From contig JAHBVI010000005.1 in assembly GCA_019637635.1 (NCBI GenBank), forward strand, positions 1 to 64,000: a stretch of DNA of 64,000 bases, written 5' to 3'. Below the pieces are notes generated by a model. The model ran no database searches and was not told the DNA's origin. It saw only the letters and a program-made list of their open reading frames with translations. Made by a program: the position numbers and the translations under genes. Numbering within the stretch: the first letter of the stretch is position 1; each line of letters starts with the position of its first letter. Below are positions 50,472-58,819 of the stretch, in pieces. This DNA is from Anaerolineae bacterium. GTDB taxonomy: Bacteria; Chloroflexota; Anaerolineae; Promineifilales; Promineifilaceae.

Positions 50472-50562
50472 TAAATGAGTTGTGAATGGAGGGGGGGTAG
50501 CCGATGCGGGATTCGCCTAAAGGCTCTCCTCCGACGGCCCACAATTCAGATAGGGTCACTGG
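50472..50562. repeat. Dispersed ~90-bp repeat, copy 3
   Basis: Key words in order: AATGAGTTGTGAATGGAGG, GTAGCCGATGCGGGATTCG, CCTAAAGGCTCTCCTCCGAC, CCACAATTCAGATAGGGTC. It is the last element of the respiratory island, placed between narL and the convergent translin-like gene. Confidence 0.9.
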
Positions 50563-50579
50563 CGGAAAATGACATCTGA

Positions 50580-51221
50580 TTATGGCAAAGAGCTGCCCAA
50601 TTTTGTTTCTAATGCTTTCAGCGCCTGTTCTAGGTCAGACTGGCGCAGGCTGGTGGTCACGTCGCCGCGGGTGCGTTCCAGGACGGCGCGCACGGTGTCG
50701 GTGCGGCGGCGCAGGCCACCGGTAATGCTATCGTTAAAGTCAAACGTGACCAGCAGGCTGTAAATCTGATCCATCTCATCCAGCAGCCGTTCGGCCTCGT
50801 CGCTGTGGCCGTGGCGGATGATGTCCAGAATGCGGCGGCGCAGTTCGGTGGCGGCTTCGGCCAGCCCGTTCAGCCAGGTGGTGCCATCGGCAGCCAACGC
50901 TTCCGGCGTGGGCAGGGGGCGGTTGCGCACCAGGGCATAGGTGAGGTGAGCCTCCACAAACTCTTTCACGGCGTCCTGGGTGTAACCGGCGTAGTAGAGA
51001 TTGGGATACGGCCGTACACAATCCGTCAGCCCATTGGTGGCTGCCTGCGCTTCAGCAATCAGGCTTTCCGCTTTGTCCCACTCTTCCCGATGAATGGCCC
51101 GAATGGCGCGGGCGCAAATGCTGATCAACTGCCGCGATTGTTCATACGCCTGGTTGCGGGCGTCATTCATCCGCTCCATTTCCTGGCGGATAGTGTCGGT
51201 GATGTTTTCTAATTGTTCCAT
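50580..51221 (-). CDS. Translin-family protein
   Basis: The 213-residue, all-helical protein has translin features: an N-terminal coiled region with the helix EQSRQLISICARAIRAIHREEWDKAESLI, DAVKEFVEAHLTYALV, a GLAEAATELRRRILDIIRHG helix and the C-terminal GLRRRTDTVRAVLERTRGDV. Translin binds RNA or DNA as a ring-shaped oligomer. Prokaryotic homologues are known in archaea and Chloroflexota. AAGGGA is 6 bases upstream of the ATG. Confidence 0.82.
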   Translation of the reverse strand: MEQLENITDTIRQEMERMNDARNQAYEQSRQLISICARAIRAIHREEWDKAESLIAEAQAATNGLTDCVRPYPNLYYAGYTQDAVKEFVEAHLTYALVRNRPLPTPEALAADGTTWLNGLAEAATELRRRILDIIRHGHSDEAERLLDEMDQIYSLLVTFDFNDSITGGLRRRTDTVRAVLERTRGDVTTSLRQSDLEQALKALETKLGSSLP

Positions 51222-51235
51222 ATTATTCCCTTATA

Positions 51236-51302
51236 AGAGACTGGAGATTGGAGATTAGAGATTGCCCAATCTCTAATCTCTAATCTCCAATTTCCAATTT
51301 CT
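51236..51302. repeat. Inverted GAGATTG array
   Basis: GGAGATTGGAGATTAGAGA, then CCAATCTCTAATCTCTAATC and CCAATTTCCAATTTC. It lies between the DUF3467 and translin-like genes on the minus strand. Confidence 0.9.
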
Positions 51303-51652
51303 CACTCCTCTTTCTCTCCCCCCTCCGGCGGTGGAAAGCGGAAAAATTGCTCGGCCAGATTGGTGGGCAGGCGGATGGGGCCAAACTGCTGTTCATACGT
51401 CGCCAGGCTTTGGGCCAGAGCGGTGTGCAGCATCTTGGCGTGCATGGGGGACATGATGATGCGCGACAAAATTTTGCCACGGGGGGTGCGCGGCAGCACC
51501 TGGGCAAAATCAATGATCACTTCCGCCGGGGTGTGGCTGATGAAGGCAACGTTGGCGTAAACGGCCGTTAACTCTTTGGGCATATCAATGGTAATTTTCT
51601 GCGGTGCGGGCGTGGGTGGTTGCGGTGTTTCAGGAGCAGGTTGTTCTGACAT
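51302..51652 (-). CDS. DUF3467 family protein
   Basis: The 116-residue protein begins with a Pro-rich stretch (EQPAPETPQPPTPAPQ), then KELTAVYANVAFISHTPAEVIIDFAQVLPRTPRGKILSRIIMSPMHAKMLHTALAQSLATYEQQFG, the classic DUF3467 pattern. The family is small, cytosolic and of unknown function. AGGAGA is 6 bases before the ATG. The C-terminus is charged (GGEKEE). Confidence 0.88.
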   Translation of the reverse strand: MSEQPAPETPQPPTPAPQKITIDMPKELTAVYANVAFISHTPAEVIIDFAQVLPRTPRGKILSRIIMSPMHAKMLHTALAQSLATYEQQFGPIRLPTNLAEQFFRFPPPEGGEKEE

Positions 51653-51870
51653 GGGTGTCTCCTATGGAATTAGGAATTATGAATTAGGAAGGATGAATGA
51701 TGAATTTTATCCCTCCCACTAAAGATACTCCATCTGCACTTTTTTGAAAAATGGGCGGGCATGTTACAATGTGCCCATTCTCTTGTAAATGTACACCGTA
51801 GTATGACAAAGTTGATTTGATGGGGTGGTAGTTCGTTTTGGAAACGACTGCCATAAAAAGGGGAATGACC

Positions 51871-52494
51871 ATGCGCAACGCCACAGTTTGGGGTTGGTTA
51901 GCTGTTGGTTTCTTTTTAGGTATTGTTGTAGGGGTAGGCGCCTTGGCCATGCTCAAACGGGTGCAGCCGGCGGCCATTGTTATTCAGCCGCCGCCGCCAA
52001 CCGTCACGCCTGCGCCGACAGGGACGCCTGCCCCCATTCGTATTCATGTGAATGGGCAGGTGGTGGCTCCGGCCGTCTATACACTGCCGCCGGACAGTAT
52101 TGTGCAGGCAGCGGTAGCCGCTGCTGGTGGGTTTACGGGGCAGGCAAATACAGCCGTTGTAAATCTGGCGCAACCGCTGGCCGATGGAATGCAAATTTAC
52201 GTCCCGGCGGTGGGGGAAACGGTGGCGCCGCCGCCCGTTGTTGCCGGGCCGGCAGCCAGCGACAGCGGCACAGTCGGCATGGCTGCGGCTACGGGCAACC
52301 TGATCAACATAAATTTTGCCACGCTGGACCAACTGGATACATTGCCCGGCATTGGCCCCAGCACAGCTGCCAACATCATCCAATACCGCGAAAACAATGG
52401 CCCATTCGCCTCCATTGAAGCCATTATGGATGTCACCGGCATTGGCCCCGCCAAATTCGGCCAGATCAAAGACTTGATCACCGTTGACAATTGA
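51871..52494 (+). CDS. ComEA-like helix-hairpin-helix protein with SLBB domain
   Basis: The 207-residue protein has an N-terminal membrane helix (VWGWLAVGFFLGIVVGVGALAML), a Pro-rich spacer, an SLBB domain (IRIHVNGQVVAPAVYTLPPDSIVQAAVAAAGG) and two HhH motifs (FATLDQLDTLPGIGPSTAANIIQYRENNG and DVTGIGPAKFGQI). ComEA is the DNA receptor in competence systems; this protein has the same domain order. A ComEC gene is not in the window. AAGGGG precedes the ATG at 51871 by 7 bases. The stop codon is inside an ACAATTG array. Confidence 0.85.
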   Translation: MRNATVWGWLAVGFFLGIVVGVGALAMLKRVQPAAIVIQPPPPTVTPAPTGTPAPIRIHVNGQVVAPAVYTLPPDSIVQAAVAAAGGFTGQANTAVVNLAQPLADGMQIYVPAVGETVAPPPVVAGPAASDSGTVGMAAATGNLININFATLDQLDTLPGIGPSTAANIIQYRENNGPFASIEAIMDVTGIGPAKFGQIKDLITVDN

Positions 52495-52530
52495 CAATTG
52501 ATAATTATCAATTGTCAATTATCAGGGGTC
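52490..52530. repeat. Inverted array of ACAATTG units
   Basis: GTTGACAATTGACAATTGAT and ATTATCAATTGTCAATTATC. The comEA-like TGA lies in the first unit. Confidence 0.9.
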
Positions 52531-52551
52531 TTGCGCTAGAATTAGGGGTCT

Positions 52552-53673
52552 ATGCCCCAAGAGAATGTAGTAACGACACTGGTGGCGCGCGTAGCGTCTG
52601 TTCCCTTTCGGTTGGCGCGCCGCGCGCCGTTTCAATCGCCACGGAAAGCCCTCATCTTACACCCCTGCTGCATTAGCCAGGTGATGCTGGCCACGCCGCT
52701 GCTGGCCGTGCTGAAGCGAGCCTATCCGCTGGCGCGTTTTGATTGGGCGGTCAGCGACTGGGCGCGACCGGCCATTGCCGGGAATCCGCATTTGACGGAA
52801 TTGGTCGGCACGGGGGAAACGACCGTGTCCCAACTATCCTGGCCGCAACTTCACACCCTCATTCAACAACTGCGTCAGGAACAGTACGACACTTGTTTCA
52901 TTCCCAGCCGCTCTAGCCTGCTGTCTTACGTGGCCTGGCGGGCCGGTATTCCGCAGCGGGTGGGCATCAATGTGCGGGGGCGCGGTTTTGCCCACACCGT
53001 ACCCGTGCCGCCGCCCCCCGGCGAACGGCACGCTGCCATGGTTTACCTGGCGTTGGCGAAGGCCGTGGGCATAGATACCGGCCGGGAGGGGCGGCTGCCG
53101 ATGGCTTTTTATCCGTCAGATGGGGCGCGCACGGCCGTAACCAAACGGCTGATTGATGAGATGGAATGGTTGGGGGATGTGCCCCTGGTTATCCTGCACC
53201 CCGGCGGCGGCGCAGGGCCAGGCCACGCCGACAAAAACAAACAATGGCCGGTGGAACGATTTGTCCGGCTGGGCAATTACCTGGTGCGCAAACACAAAGC
53301 GCGTTTGTTATTGGTGGGCAGCCGGCAAGAAGAGGCGCTGGCGGCCGATATTGTGGGCATGATGCCCGTACCGGTGGCCGACTGGACGGGGCGCGTGAGC
53401 CTGAGCGAGATCGGCGCATTGGGTGAAATGGCCGACCTGTACGTGGGCAATGACACCGGCCCCACGCACATTGCCGCCGCCGTCGGCTGCCCCACCTTAG
53501 CCATCTTTGGCCCCAGCGATCCGGCCCTATCCGCCCCCTACGGCGCGGAAGGGAAAGTGATCACCTTGTGGAAAGAATGGGAAGGGGGCGGACGGCCGTT
53601 TTCCTGGGAAAACGGCGTCAGCGTCAGCGAGGCCCAAAAGGCCGCCGACAAACTATTGGCCCGCAAAGCCTGA
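52552..53673 (+). CDS. Glycosyltransferase family 9 (heptosyltransferase-like)
   Basis: The 373-residue protein has the GT9 pattern: ALILHPCCISQVMLATPLLAVLKRAYP, AGIPQRVGIN, PLVILHPGGGAG, KQWPVERFVRLGNYLV, and the C-terminal donor loop LYVGNDTGPTHIAAAVGCPTLAIFGPSDP. The family transfers heptose or related sugars onto a lipid or glycan. It may serve cell-surface glycans in this organism; Chloroflexota mostly lack LPS, so the acceptor is uncertain. Confidence 0.88.
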   Translation: MPQENVVTTLVARVASVPFRLARRAPFQSPRKALILHPCCISQVMLATPLLAVLKRAYPLARFDWAVSDWARPAIAGNPHLTELVGTGETTVSQLSWPQLHTLIQQLRQEQYDTCFIPSRSSLLSYVAWRAGIPQRVGINVRGRGFAHTVPVPPPPGERHAAMVYLALAKAVGIDTGREGRLPMAFYPSDGARTAVTKRLIDEMEWLGDVPLVILHPGGGAGPGHADKNKQWPVERFVRLGNYLVRKHKARLLLVGSRQEEALAADIVGMMPVPVADWTGRVSLSEIGALGEMADLYVGNDTGPTHIAAAVGCPTLAIFGPSDPALSAPYGAEGKVITLWKEWEGGGRPFSWENGVSVSEAQKAADKLLARKA

Positions 53674-53721
53674 GGGACCGTTAAATTTTTTGGGTCTTCA
53701 GGAATTCAGGGGGTTGACAAC

Positions 53722-53785
53722 CCGTGAAGCGTGAAACGTGACCAGAGAGACATCACGTTTCACGCCTCACGTTTCACGCCAAACC
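53722..53785. repeat. Inverted array of CACGTTT/CACGCC units
   Basis: GTGAAGCGTGAAACGTGACC, a short centre, then ATCACGTTTCACGCCTCACG and TTTCACGCC. It lies between convergent GT9 and DUF3048 genes, so it can serve both. Confidence 0.9.
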
Positions 53786-53811
53786 CCACGAAACCCCAAA
53801 GAGCCAAATTT

Positions 53812-55041
53812 TTATTCAATCACCACCGGATTGCGCAGCCAGGTGGGTACAAGCTGCACCCAGGTGTTGCCAATTTGCAGGGGGAAGGGGTTGCCGCTGG
53901 CGTCGGTGAAGGTGAGCATGTCGTGACGGCCGTCACGATGCCACGTCACATCATACACCTGCCCATCGCGCAGCACGACGCCCTGCCCGCTGCCCCATAT
54001 TTGAATTTGCACTGTCAGCGCCGTGCAGACGCCGTTGTTAATTTGCTCGCAGATGGTGGGGTCTTCCACGTGGAAGGGGGCAATGATGACCACATTGGCC
54101 GCGCTCACCTGCTCACCGTCCAGGGCGTCAATGATGTCTTCATTGTCGGCGCGGCGCAGATAGCGGTTGGTGTCCGGGTCATACGTCCATTCGACAAAGG
54201 TGGACTGGTAGTTGACGCTGGCGTAACTGGCGGGGCGACCGCCGGCGGGTGGTTCGCTGCCAAAGGCGACCTGCGTTTGGAAGTCGGGCGGGTTATTGCG
54301 CCCACTGGCTTCCAGTCCGGCCCAAATCTGGTCAGGGCGGGCATAGAGGGTGTGTTCAAACGGTTTGCTGGTGTCGCCGGTGCGGTAGTAGCCGGGTTCG
54401 TTGCTGCGCACCAGTTGGTTGGCAATATCTGACTGTAACATGCGGTTACCCACACCGGCGCTGGTGCCGGAAAATACCAGGGCGGCGTCATACATGGCGG
54501 GCAGTTCCAGGTCAATGAGGCGGGCGCTGCGGATGGGGCCAACCGTTTCCGGCGTCTGGCTGTACATGAGCAAGGTGAAGCGCGTAACCGCGCCTTCGGC
54601 GGTGTGTTCAAAGACCCAATCGGCGGAATTCAAACCGGATTGGGGGCGCACGTAAAAGGCGGGGGCGTTGGAGATTTTGATGGCTAACGGCCGTCGTTCC
54701 AACACGCTGGGGTCAGCCAAAACCTCTCCTGTCAACGGGTTGCGGTCGGGGGCAAAATCTTCCGGTTTCAGCAGCAAGATGCTTTCCGGCGGGGCGGGGG
54801 TGGGCGTTTGGATGGGGGTGGGGGTGGCCGGGGGCGGGGCCAATGTGGGCGGTGGCGGCAGGGTGTTGGTGGCGGCAGGCAAAACGACGGCCGTAGTCGC
54901 CGTGGCTTCTGGCGTGGGTGTGGTGTTTTCGGCGACGGCCGTAGCCGGGGGCGCTATCAGGGTGGGCGGGGCCTCTTCTTGCCCGCCACAGCCCGCCAAA
55001 ACCCACAGGCAAATCAAAACAATCAGCAGCTTTTTATTCAT
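53812..55041 (-). CDS. DUF3048 lipoprotein (YerB-like)
   Basis: The 409-residue protein has a lipobox (LICLWVLAGCGG, Cys about 19), a Pro/Thr-rich spacer, and a DUF3048 body: RRPLAIKISNAPAFYVRPQSGLNSADWVFEHTAEGAVTRFTLLMYSQTPETVGPIRSARLIDLEL. YerB in Bacillus is its best-known relative; function is not settled. The start at 55041 gives a normal lipoprotein signal; an in-frame ATG at 55068 adds nine residues. Confidence 0.88.
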   Translation of the reverse strand: MNKKLLIVLICLWVLAGCGGQEEAPPTLIAPPATAVAENTTPTPEATATTAVVLPAATNTLPPPPTLAPPPATPTPIQTPTPAPPESILLLKPEDFAPDRNPLTGEVLADPSVLERRPLAIKISNAPAFYVRPQSGLNSADWVFEHTAEGAVTRFTLLMYSQTPETVGPIRSARLIDLELPAMYDAALVFSGTSAGVGNRMLQSDIANQLVRSNEPGYYRTGDTSKPFEHTLYARPDQIWAGLEASGRNNPPDFQTQVAFGSEPPAGGRPASYASVNYQSTFVEWTYDPDTNRYLRRADNEDIIDALDGEQVSAANVVIIAPFHVEDPTICEQINNGVCTALTVQIQIWGSGQGVVLRDGQVYDVTWHRDGRHDMLTFTDASGNPFPLQIGNTWVQLVPTWLRNPVVIE

Positions 55042-55147
55042 ATGCGTCTCTCTTCTCTCTTCGCGCAATGTTCGCGTCCTTCGCGGATAGGTGTCAAAAA
55101 ATACGCGGTATTCTGGCGAGGGGCTGCTGGTTTGTCAAGAAGTGATG

Positions 55148-55212
55148 GGGATTGGAGATTGAGAGATCAGGAGATTGCCCAATCTCCTGATCTCTCAATC
55201 TCCTAATCTCTT
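55148..55212. repeat. Inverted GAGATTG array at the sigma gene 3' end
   Basis: ATTGGAGATTGAGAGATCAG, then CCCAATCTCCTGATCTCTC and AATCTCCTAATCTC. The right arm encodes KRLGD and the TGA stop of the ECF41 gene. Confidence 0.93.
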
Positions 55213-56067
55213 GATATGCCGCAATTTATCGGGGTTGACGATGTTGTAAATGCGTTGGATACGGCCGTTGCCAATATCCAGGATCGTCACGTTAATCGGT
55301 TCGCCGTCGAGATAAGAGAGGATGGCCGGACGGCCGTTGGCAATGGCCAGCTTGTAGGCCAGCGTGTCCGGCAATTTTTTCATCAGCCCCAGGAAGAAGC
55401 GGGCTACCTTGTCTGCGCCGTGTACCGGTTTGATGGCCGCCACCACTTTGCCGCCGCCATCCGAGTATTCCACCACATCCTCGGCCAGCAGCGCCAGCAG
55501 CCCGGCCATATCTCCCTGCACACACGCCTGGGCAAACTGGTACACGATGTGCTGCTGCTCTTCGGGGGTGGATTGGAAACGGGGACGGCCGTCGGCCAGG
55601 TGTTGTCGGGCGCGGCGGACCATCTGGCGGCAGTTGGCCTCGCTCTTACCCACCATCTCCGCAATCTCGGCGTACTCATAATCGAACACTTCGCGCAGCA
55701 AGAAGGCGGCGCGCTCGGTGGGGGAAAGCGTTTCCAACAGCACCAAAAAGGCGATGGAGAGGGTATCAGCTAAAGCAGCCATATCTTCCTGGGGGGGCAT
55801 GGGATCCAATAACAGCGGTTCGGGCAGCCATTCGCCCATATAGGTTTCGCGCTGCACTTTGGCCGAGCACAAATGGTCAATGCACAGCCGGGTAATGATG
55901 GCCGCCAGGTATGATTTAGGTGACTCAATCGTGGCGGCATCACTGTTTTGCCAGCGCAGGTAACTCTCTTGCACCATATCTTCGGCGTCCATCACACTGC
56001 CCAACATGCGGTAAGCAATGGCATAGAGGTAGGCGCGGTAGCTGTTGAAGGTATCCGTTTGCTGCAT
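55195..56067 (-). CDS. ECF41-type RNA polymerase sigma factor with SnoaL-like domain
   Basis: Sigma region 2 (YRAYLYAIAYRMLGSVMDAEDMVQESYLRW) and region 4 (LSPTERAAFLLREVFDYEYAEIAEMVGKSEANCRQMVRRAR) are followed by a SnoaL-like C-terminal extension. The two marks of ECF41 are present: WLPEPL (80-85) between the regions and DGGGKV in the extension, with NPDKL near the end. The extension controls activity without an anti-sigma factor. ECF41 genes are usually next to an oxidoreductase or carboxymuconolactone decarboxylase gene, as here. Confidence 0.92.
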   Translation of the reverse strand: MQQTDTFNSYRAYLYAIAYRMLGSVMDAEDMVQESYLRWQNSDAATIESPKSYLAAIITRLCIDHLCSAKVQRETYMGEWLPEPLLLDPMPPQEDMAALADTLSIAFLVLLETLSPTERAAFLLREVFDYEYAEIAEMVGKSEANCRQMVRRARQHLADGRPRFQSTPEEQQHIVYQFAQACVQGDMAGLLALLAEDVVEYSDGGGKVVAAIKPVHGADKVARFFLGLMKKLPDTLAYKLAIANGRPAILSYLDGEPINVTILDIGNGRIQRIYNIVNPDKLRHIKRLGD

Positions 56068-56084
56068 AACGGTGATTATAGCGG

Positions 56085-56165
56085 ATAGAGATCGGAGATT
56101 AGAGATTGGAGATTAGAGATTGGAGATTGCCCCCATCTCTAATTCTCCCATCTCCAATCTCTCTT
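56085..56165. repeat. Inverted GAGATTG array at the FAD oxidoreductase 3' end
   Basis: ATCGGAGATTAGAGATTGGA and continuing units, then CCCCATCTCTAATTCTCCCA and TCTCCAATCTCTCTTC. It encodes the last 18 residues and the TAA of the oxidoreductase. Confidence 0.93.
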
Positions 56166-57450
56166 CTAACGCCAATTCCGCCGCCTGTTTGCCGCTGCTC
56201 AGGGCGGCATCGGCCAGCCAGCCTTGCGGGCCAACCCAGTCACCGGCCAGGTAGAGGCGCTGGCTGTGGGGTAGGGCATATCCGGGACGGCCGTGCAGTC
56301 CCCCATTTTCTGCCCGCGCCAGATCGTTCACCACCGTCATGTGTGGCAAAAAGCGGCGTGCGAGCAGTTCGGCGCGCCAGCCCGGCTGCACCAGGTCGAG
56401 CATGGCTTCCAGTTCGGCTTCATCCTGGGCGGCATCCGCAGCGCCGGGGGTCAGGTATTTGGCCACGTGGATGACGCTGCCGCCGTCCGGCCCAAAACGG
56501 GCCACGGCCGAATGGTTGGAAAAGTACAGCGGCTGATCCAACCCCAAGACGTAGCGCCGGTCGGGATGGGGAACGCGGCGTAAAACCACATCTAAACAGG
56601 CGGCCCGGACGGGCACGGCCGTAGCCGCCCACTGCCGCAGTTGGGTATGTTCCGGCAATAGCTGGCTGGCGGTTTGGGGATCAACGGCCAGGATGACGGC
56701 CGTTGCCTGAATGGTTTGCCCGTCGGCCAGGAAGATGGTGGCGTGGCCGGGATGCTCATGCACAGACATGACCCGCGCCCCGGTGTGAATGGTGACACCG
56801 GCCGTTTCCGCGGCGGCGCGCAGCCCATCCACCAGTGTTTGCCAGCCGCCGTCCAGGTAGCGCACATTGTGGCGATAAGCCAGTTGGAACTGGTGCAGGA
56901 AGATGTCGGCGCTGGAGATTTCTGGCGCATTGGCGTAGGTAGATGTGCGCGCCAGCAGGTGCAGGAAATGGCGCAGCGGCATGGATGGGGTTTGTCCGTT
57001 GATCCAATCGGCCAGGGAGATGCCGGCGACGGATTCCGGGGACGTTTGGCTAATGCGCCACAGCAGGCGCATCATGGCTGCTTTTTCGGCCAGCGTCAGC
57101 CAGTTGGTGGCTAACAAATCCTGGGGTGCGCCGGGCATGGGCACGAGGTGGTTCTGGTACACGGCCGTGCCGCGCAAGTTTGGTTTGTGCCCCGTCCAGG
57201 CGACGCCCAATTCGGCCAGGATGTCCGACGCGCCGCCGCCGATGTACAGGGCATGTGGCCCCAGGTTCAGGGTAAAATCGCCGCGCTGCTGGCTGATGGC
57301 CCGGCCACCGATGAGCCGCGCTTTTTCTAGCAGCAGCACGCTTTTCCCGGCGCGGGCCAGGGTGGCCGCGGCCGTTAAACCGGCCAGGCCACCGCCGATA
57401 ACGGCCGTATGCACAGCCGTATGTACAGTGGTAGTTGTCAATTGGTTCAT
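56113..57450 (-). CDS. FAD-dependent oxidoreductase (phytoene desaturase/amine oxidase-like)
   Basis: The 445-residue protein starts with a dinucleotide-binding loop (AVIGGGLAGLTAAATLARAGKSVLLLEK) and GGRAISQQRGDFTLNLGPHALY, as in phytoene desaturase-like enzymes. The C-terminal FAD contact is LYLAGDWVGPQGWLADAALSSGKQAAE. Ahead of the loop, THTAVHTAV comes from ACGGCCGTATG-type words. The last 18 residues (LEERLEMGELEMGAISNL) are encoded by a repeat array and are probably not part of the fold. It lies directly upstream of the ECF41 gene and is its likely partner or target. AGGAGA precedes the ATG. Confidence 0.85.
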   Translation of the reverse strand: MNQLTTTTVHTAVHTAVIGGGLAGLTAAATLARAGKSVLLLEKARLIGGRAISQQRGDFTLNLGPHALYIGGGASDILAELGVAWTGHKPNLRGTAVYQNHLVPMPGAPQDLLATNWLTLAEKAAMMRLLWRISQTSPESVAGISLADWINGQTPSMPLRHFLHLLARTSTYANAPEISSADIFLHQFQLAYRHNVRYLDGGWQTLVDGLRAAAETAGVTIHTGARVMSVHEHPGHATIFLADGQTIQATAVILAVDPQTASQLLPEHTQLRQWAATAVPVRAACLDVVLRRVPHPDRRYVLGLDQPLYFSNHSAVARFGPDGGSVIHVAKYLTPGAADAAQDEAELEAMLDLVQPGWRAELLARRFLPHMTVVNDLARAENGGLHGRPGYALPHSQRLYLAGDWVGPQGWLADAALSSGKQAAELALEERLEMGELEMGAISNL

Positions 57451-57464
57451 GTTTTGTCTCCTGT

Positions 57465-57497
57465 AGATTGGTTCAATCTTCGAGATTGAACCAATCT
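57465..57497. repeat. Perfect inverted repeat AGATTGGTTCAATCT
   Basis: Two 15-bp complementary arms around TCG, 15 bases upstream of the FAD oxidoreductase start. The related copy at 1-33 is imperfect. Confidence 0.9.
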
Positions 57498-57589
57498 TTG
57501 ATGTGTTACAAACAGAAGACGAAGGGCACGGCCGTTTTGTGACACCCCCCGCGTAAATATGTTAAAATGCCGCCAACAATTGGGAATCC

Positions 57590-57640
57590 ACAGATGACAC
57601 AGATAAAAAATCTGCGTAATCTGTGAAATCTGTGGATCAT
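57590..57640. repeat. ATCTGTG repeat upstream of the BI-1 gene
   Basis: ATCCACAGATGACACAGATA and ATCTGCGTAATCTGTGAAAT with CTGTGGAT form an inverted array of 7-8-bp units of the CCACAGATTACAC type. Confidence 0.85.
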
Positions 57641-57661
57641 CTTCAGAGGAGGTTGATGACC

Positions 57662-58399
57662 ATGTATGAATCAGATTTTGGGCAAAGTGAGCCTGTGCCG
57701 GTGCAGGTTTCCGAAGAGAAATTGGCGGAAATGTTTAATGCCGTCATGGTGCGGGTGTATGGATGGATGACGTTAGGGCTGTTTGTCACGGCCGTTGCCA
57801 GCCTGTTCACCCTGATGAGTCCGGCGCTGTTGAATTTCATCTACAGCAGTGGGCTGGTCTATTTTGGTTTTATGATTGGCATGTTTGCCCTGATATTTGC
57901 CATCGGCCGCTCGGCCCGCAAGATGGCGTCCGGGCAGGCGCTGGCGCTGTTTATGGTGTTTGCCGCGTTAATGGGGGTGTGGCTGTCGGCCATATTTATC
58001 ATCTATACCGGCGATTCCATATTTTTCACGTTTGGCATAACGGCCGTCATCTTCGTGCTGCTAACGGTGGTGGGGCTGACCACCAAACAAGACCTGACGC
58101 GCTGGGGGCCGATTTTGCTCTTTAGTCTGTTGGGGCTGATTCTGGCTTCGATTGTCAATATCTTTTTCTTCAGCGAGACGCTCTATTGGATCATCACCTA
58201 TGCCGGGGTGCTGATTTTCATGGGGCTGATTGCCTATGACAGCCAGAAGATTAAGAAGATGACCTATGCCACGGCCGTGTCCGGCCAACCGGAAAACAAA
58301 GTGGTCAGTTCCGTCGGTGTAATGGGCGCGTTAACCCTGTATCTGGATTTTATTAACCTGTTCCTCTTCCTGCTCCGTATTTTTGGGCGGAGACGCTGA
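57662..58399 (+). CDS. Bax inhibitor-1/YccA-family membrane protein
   Basis: The protein of about 245 residues has seven helices. The pattern FNAVMVRVYGWMTLGLFVTAVASL and ALFMVFAALMGVWLSAIFIIYTG, with a C-terminal ALTLYLDFINLFLFLLRIFG, is the BI-1/YccA signature. Family members are pH-sensitive calcium leak channels. GGAGG at 57648-57652 is 9 bases from the ATG at 57662; the ATG at 57656 is too close. Confidence 0.9.
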   Translation: MYESDFGQSEPVPVQVSEEKLAEMFNAVMVRVYGWMTLGLFVTAVASLFTLMSPALLNFIYSSGLVYFGFMIGMFALIFAIGRSARKMASGQALALFMVFAALMGVWLSAIFIIYTGDSIFFTFGITAVIFVLLTVVGLTTKQDLTRWGPILLFSLLGLILASIVNIFFFSETLYWIITYAGVLIFMGLIAYDSQKIKKMTYATAVSGQPENKVVSSVGVMGALTLYLDFINLFLFLLRIFGRRR

Positions 58400-58424
58400 G
58401 TTTAACAATTTCGTTACTAAGCAA

Positions 58425-58532
58425 GTGTCATTCCGAGGTCTTCCGAGGAATCCCTTTGTGATGACAATTACCAGGGATTCCTCCTCGAAGACTAGCCCGC
58501 CCTGAGGCATCGAAGGGCCGGAATGACAGATG
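58425..58532. repeat. TCATTCC-GGAATGACA inverted repeat
   Basis: GTCATTCCGAGGTCTTCCGA at the left and CATCGAAGGGCCGGAATGACA at the right, with inner arms GAGGAATCCC and GGGATTCCTC. The same outer and inner words occur at 28430-28545. (Right arm: AAGGGCCGGAATGACA.). Confidence 0.85.
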
Positions 58533-58636
58533 GCAAGGCAGCTTTCTAGTAGCCTGAGTTATCCTGGCTAATTTTCCAACTTACAAGACATGCCACTGGC
58601 AACCTGCGACCGGCAACTCAAACATTGAGGTAAACT

Positions 58637-58819
58637 ATGAACTGGAAAGTTTTATTATTTCTCGCGATTGGGGCGGCTTTGGGCACGGTTATTTTTGGGG
58701 TGATCAGCGGAATACTTGATTTCGGCACGGGTTGGATGCCGGGATTGGGCGGCGGGTTAGGAGCGATGATTGGGTATCTGGCTGGATATAAATACTATAC
58801 ATCCAATCCGCCCCAATGA
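58637..58819 (+). CDS. 60-residue membrane protein
   Basis: The protein (MNWKVLLFLAIGAALGTVIFG and onwards) has two Gly-rich hydrophobic segments separated by a short turn, ending in YKYYTSNPPQ. GAGGT lies 7 bases before the ATG. The family is not recognised; it may be a small regulator of a membrane complex. Confidence 0.6.
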   Translation: MNWKVLLFLAIGAALGTVIFGVISGILDFGTGWMPGLGGGLGAMIGYLAGYKYYTSNPPQ

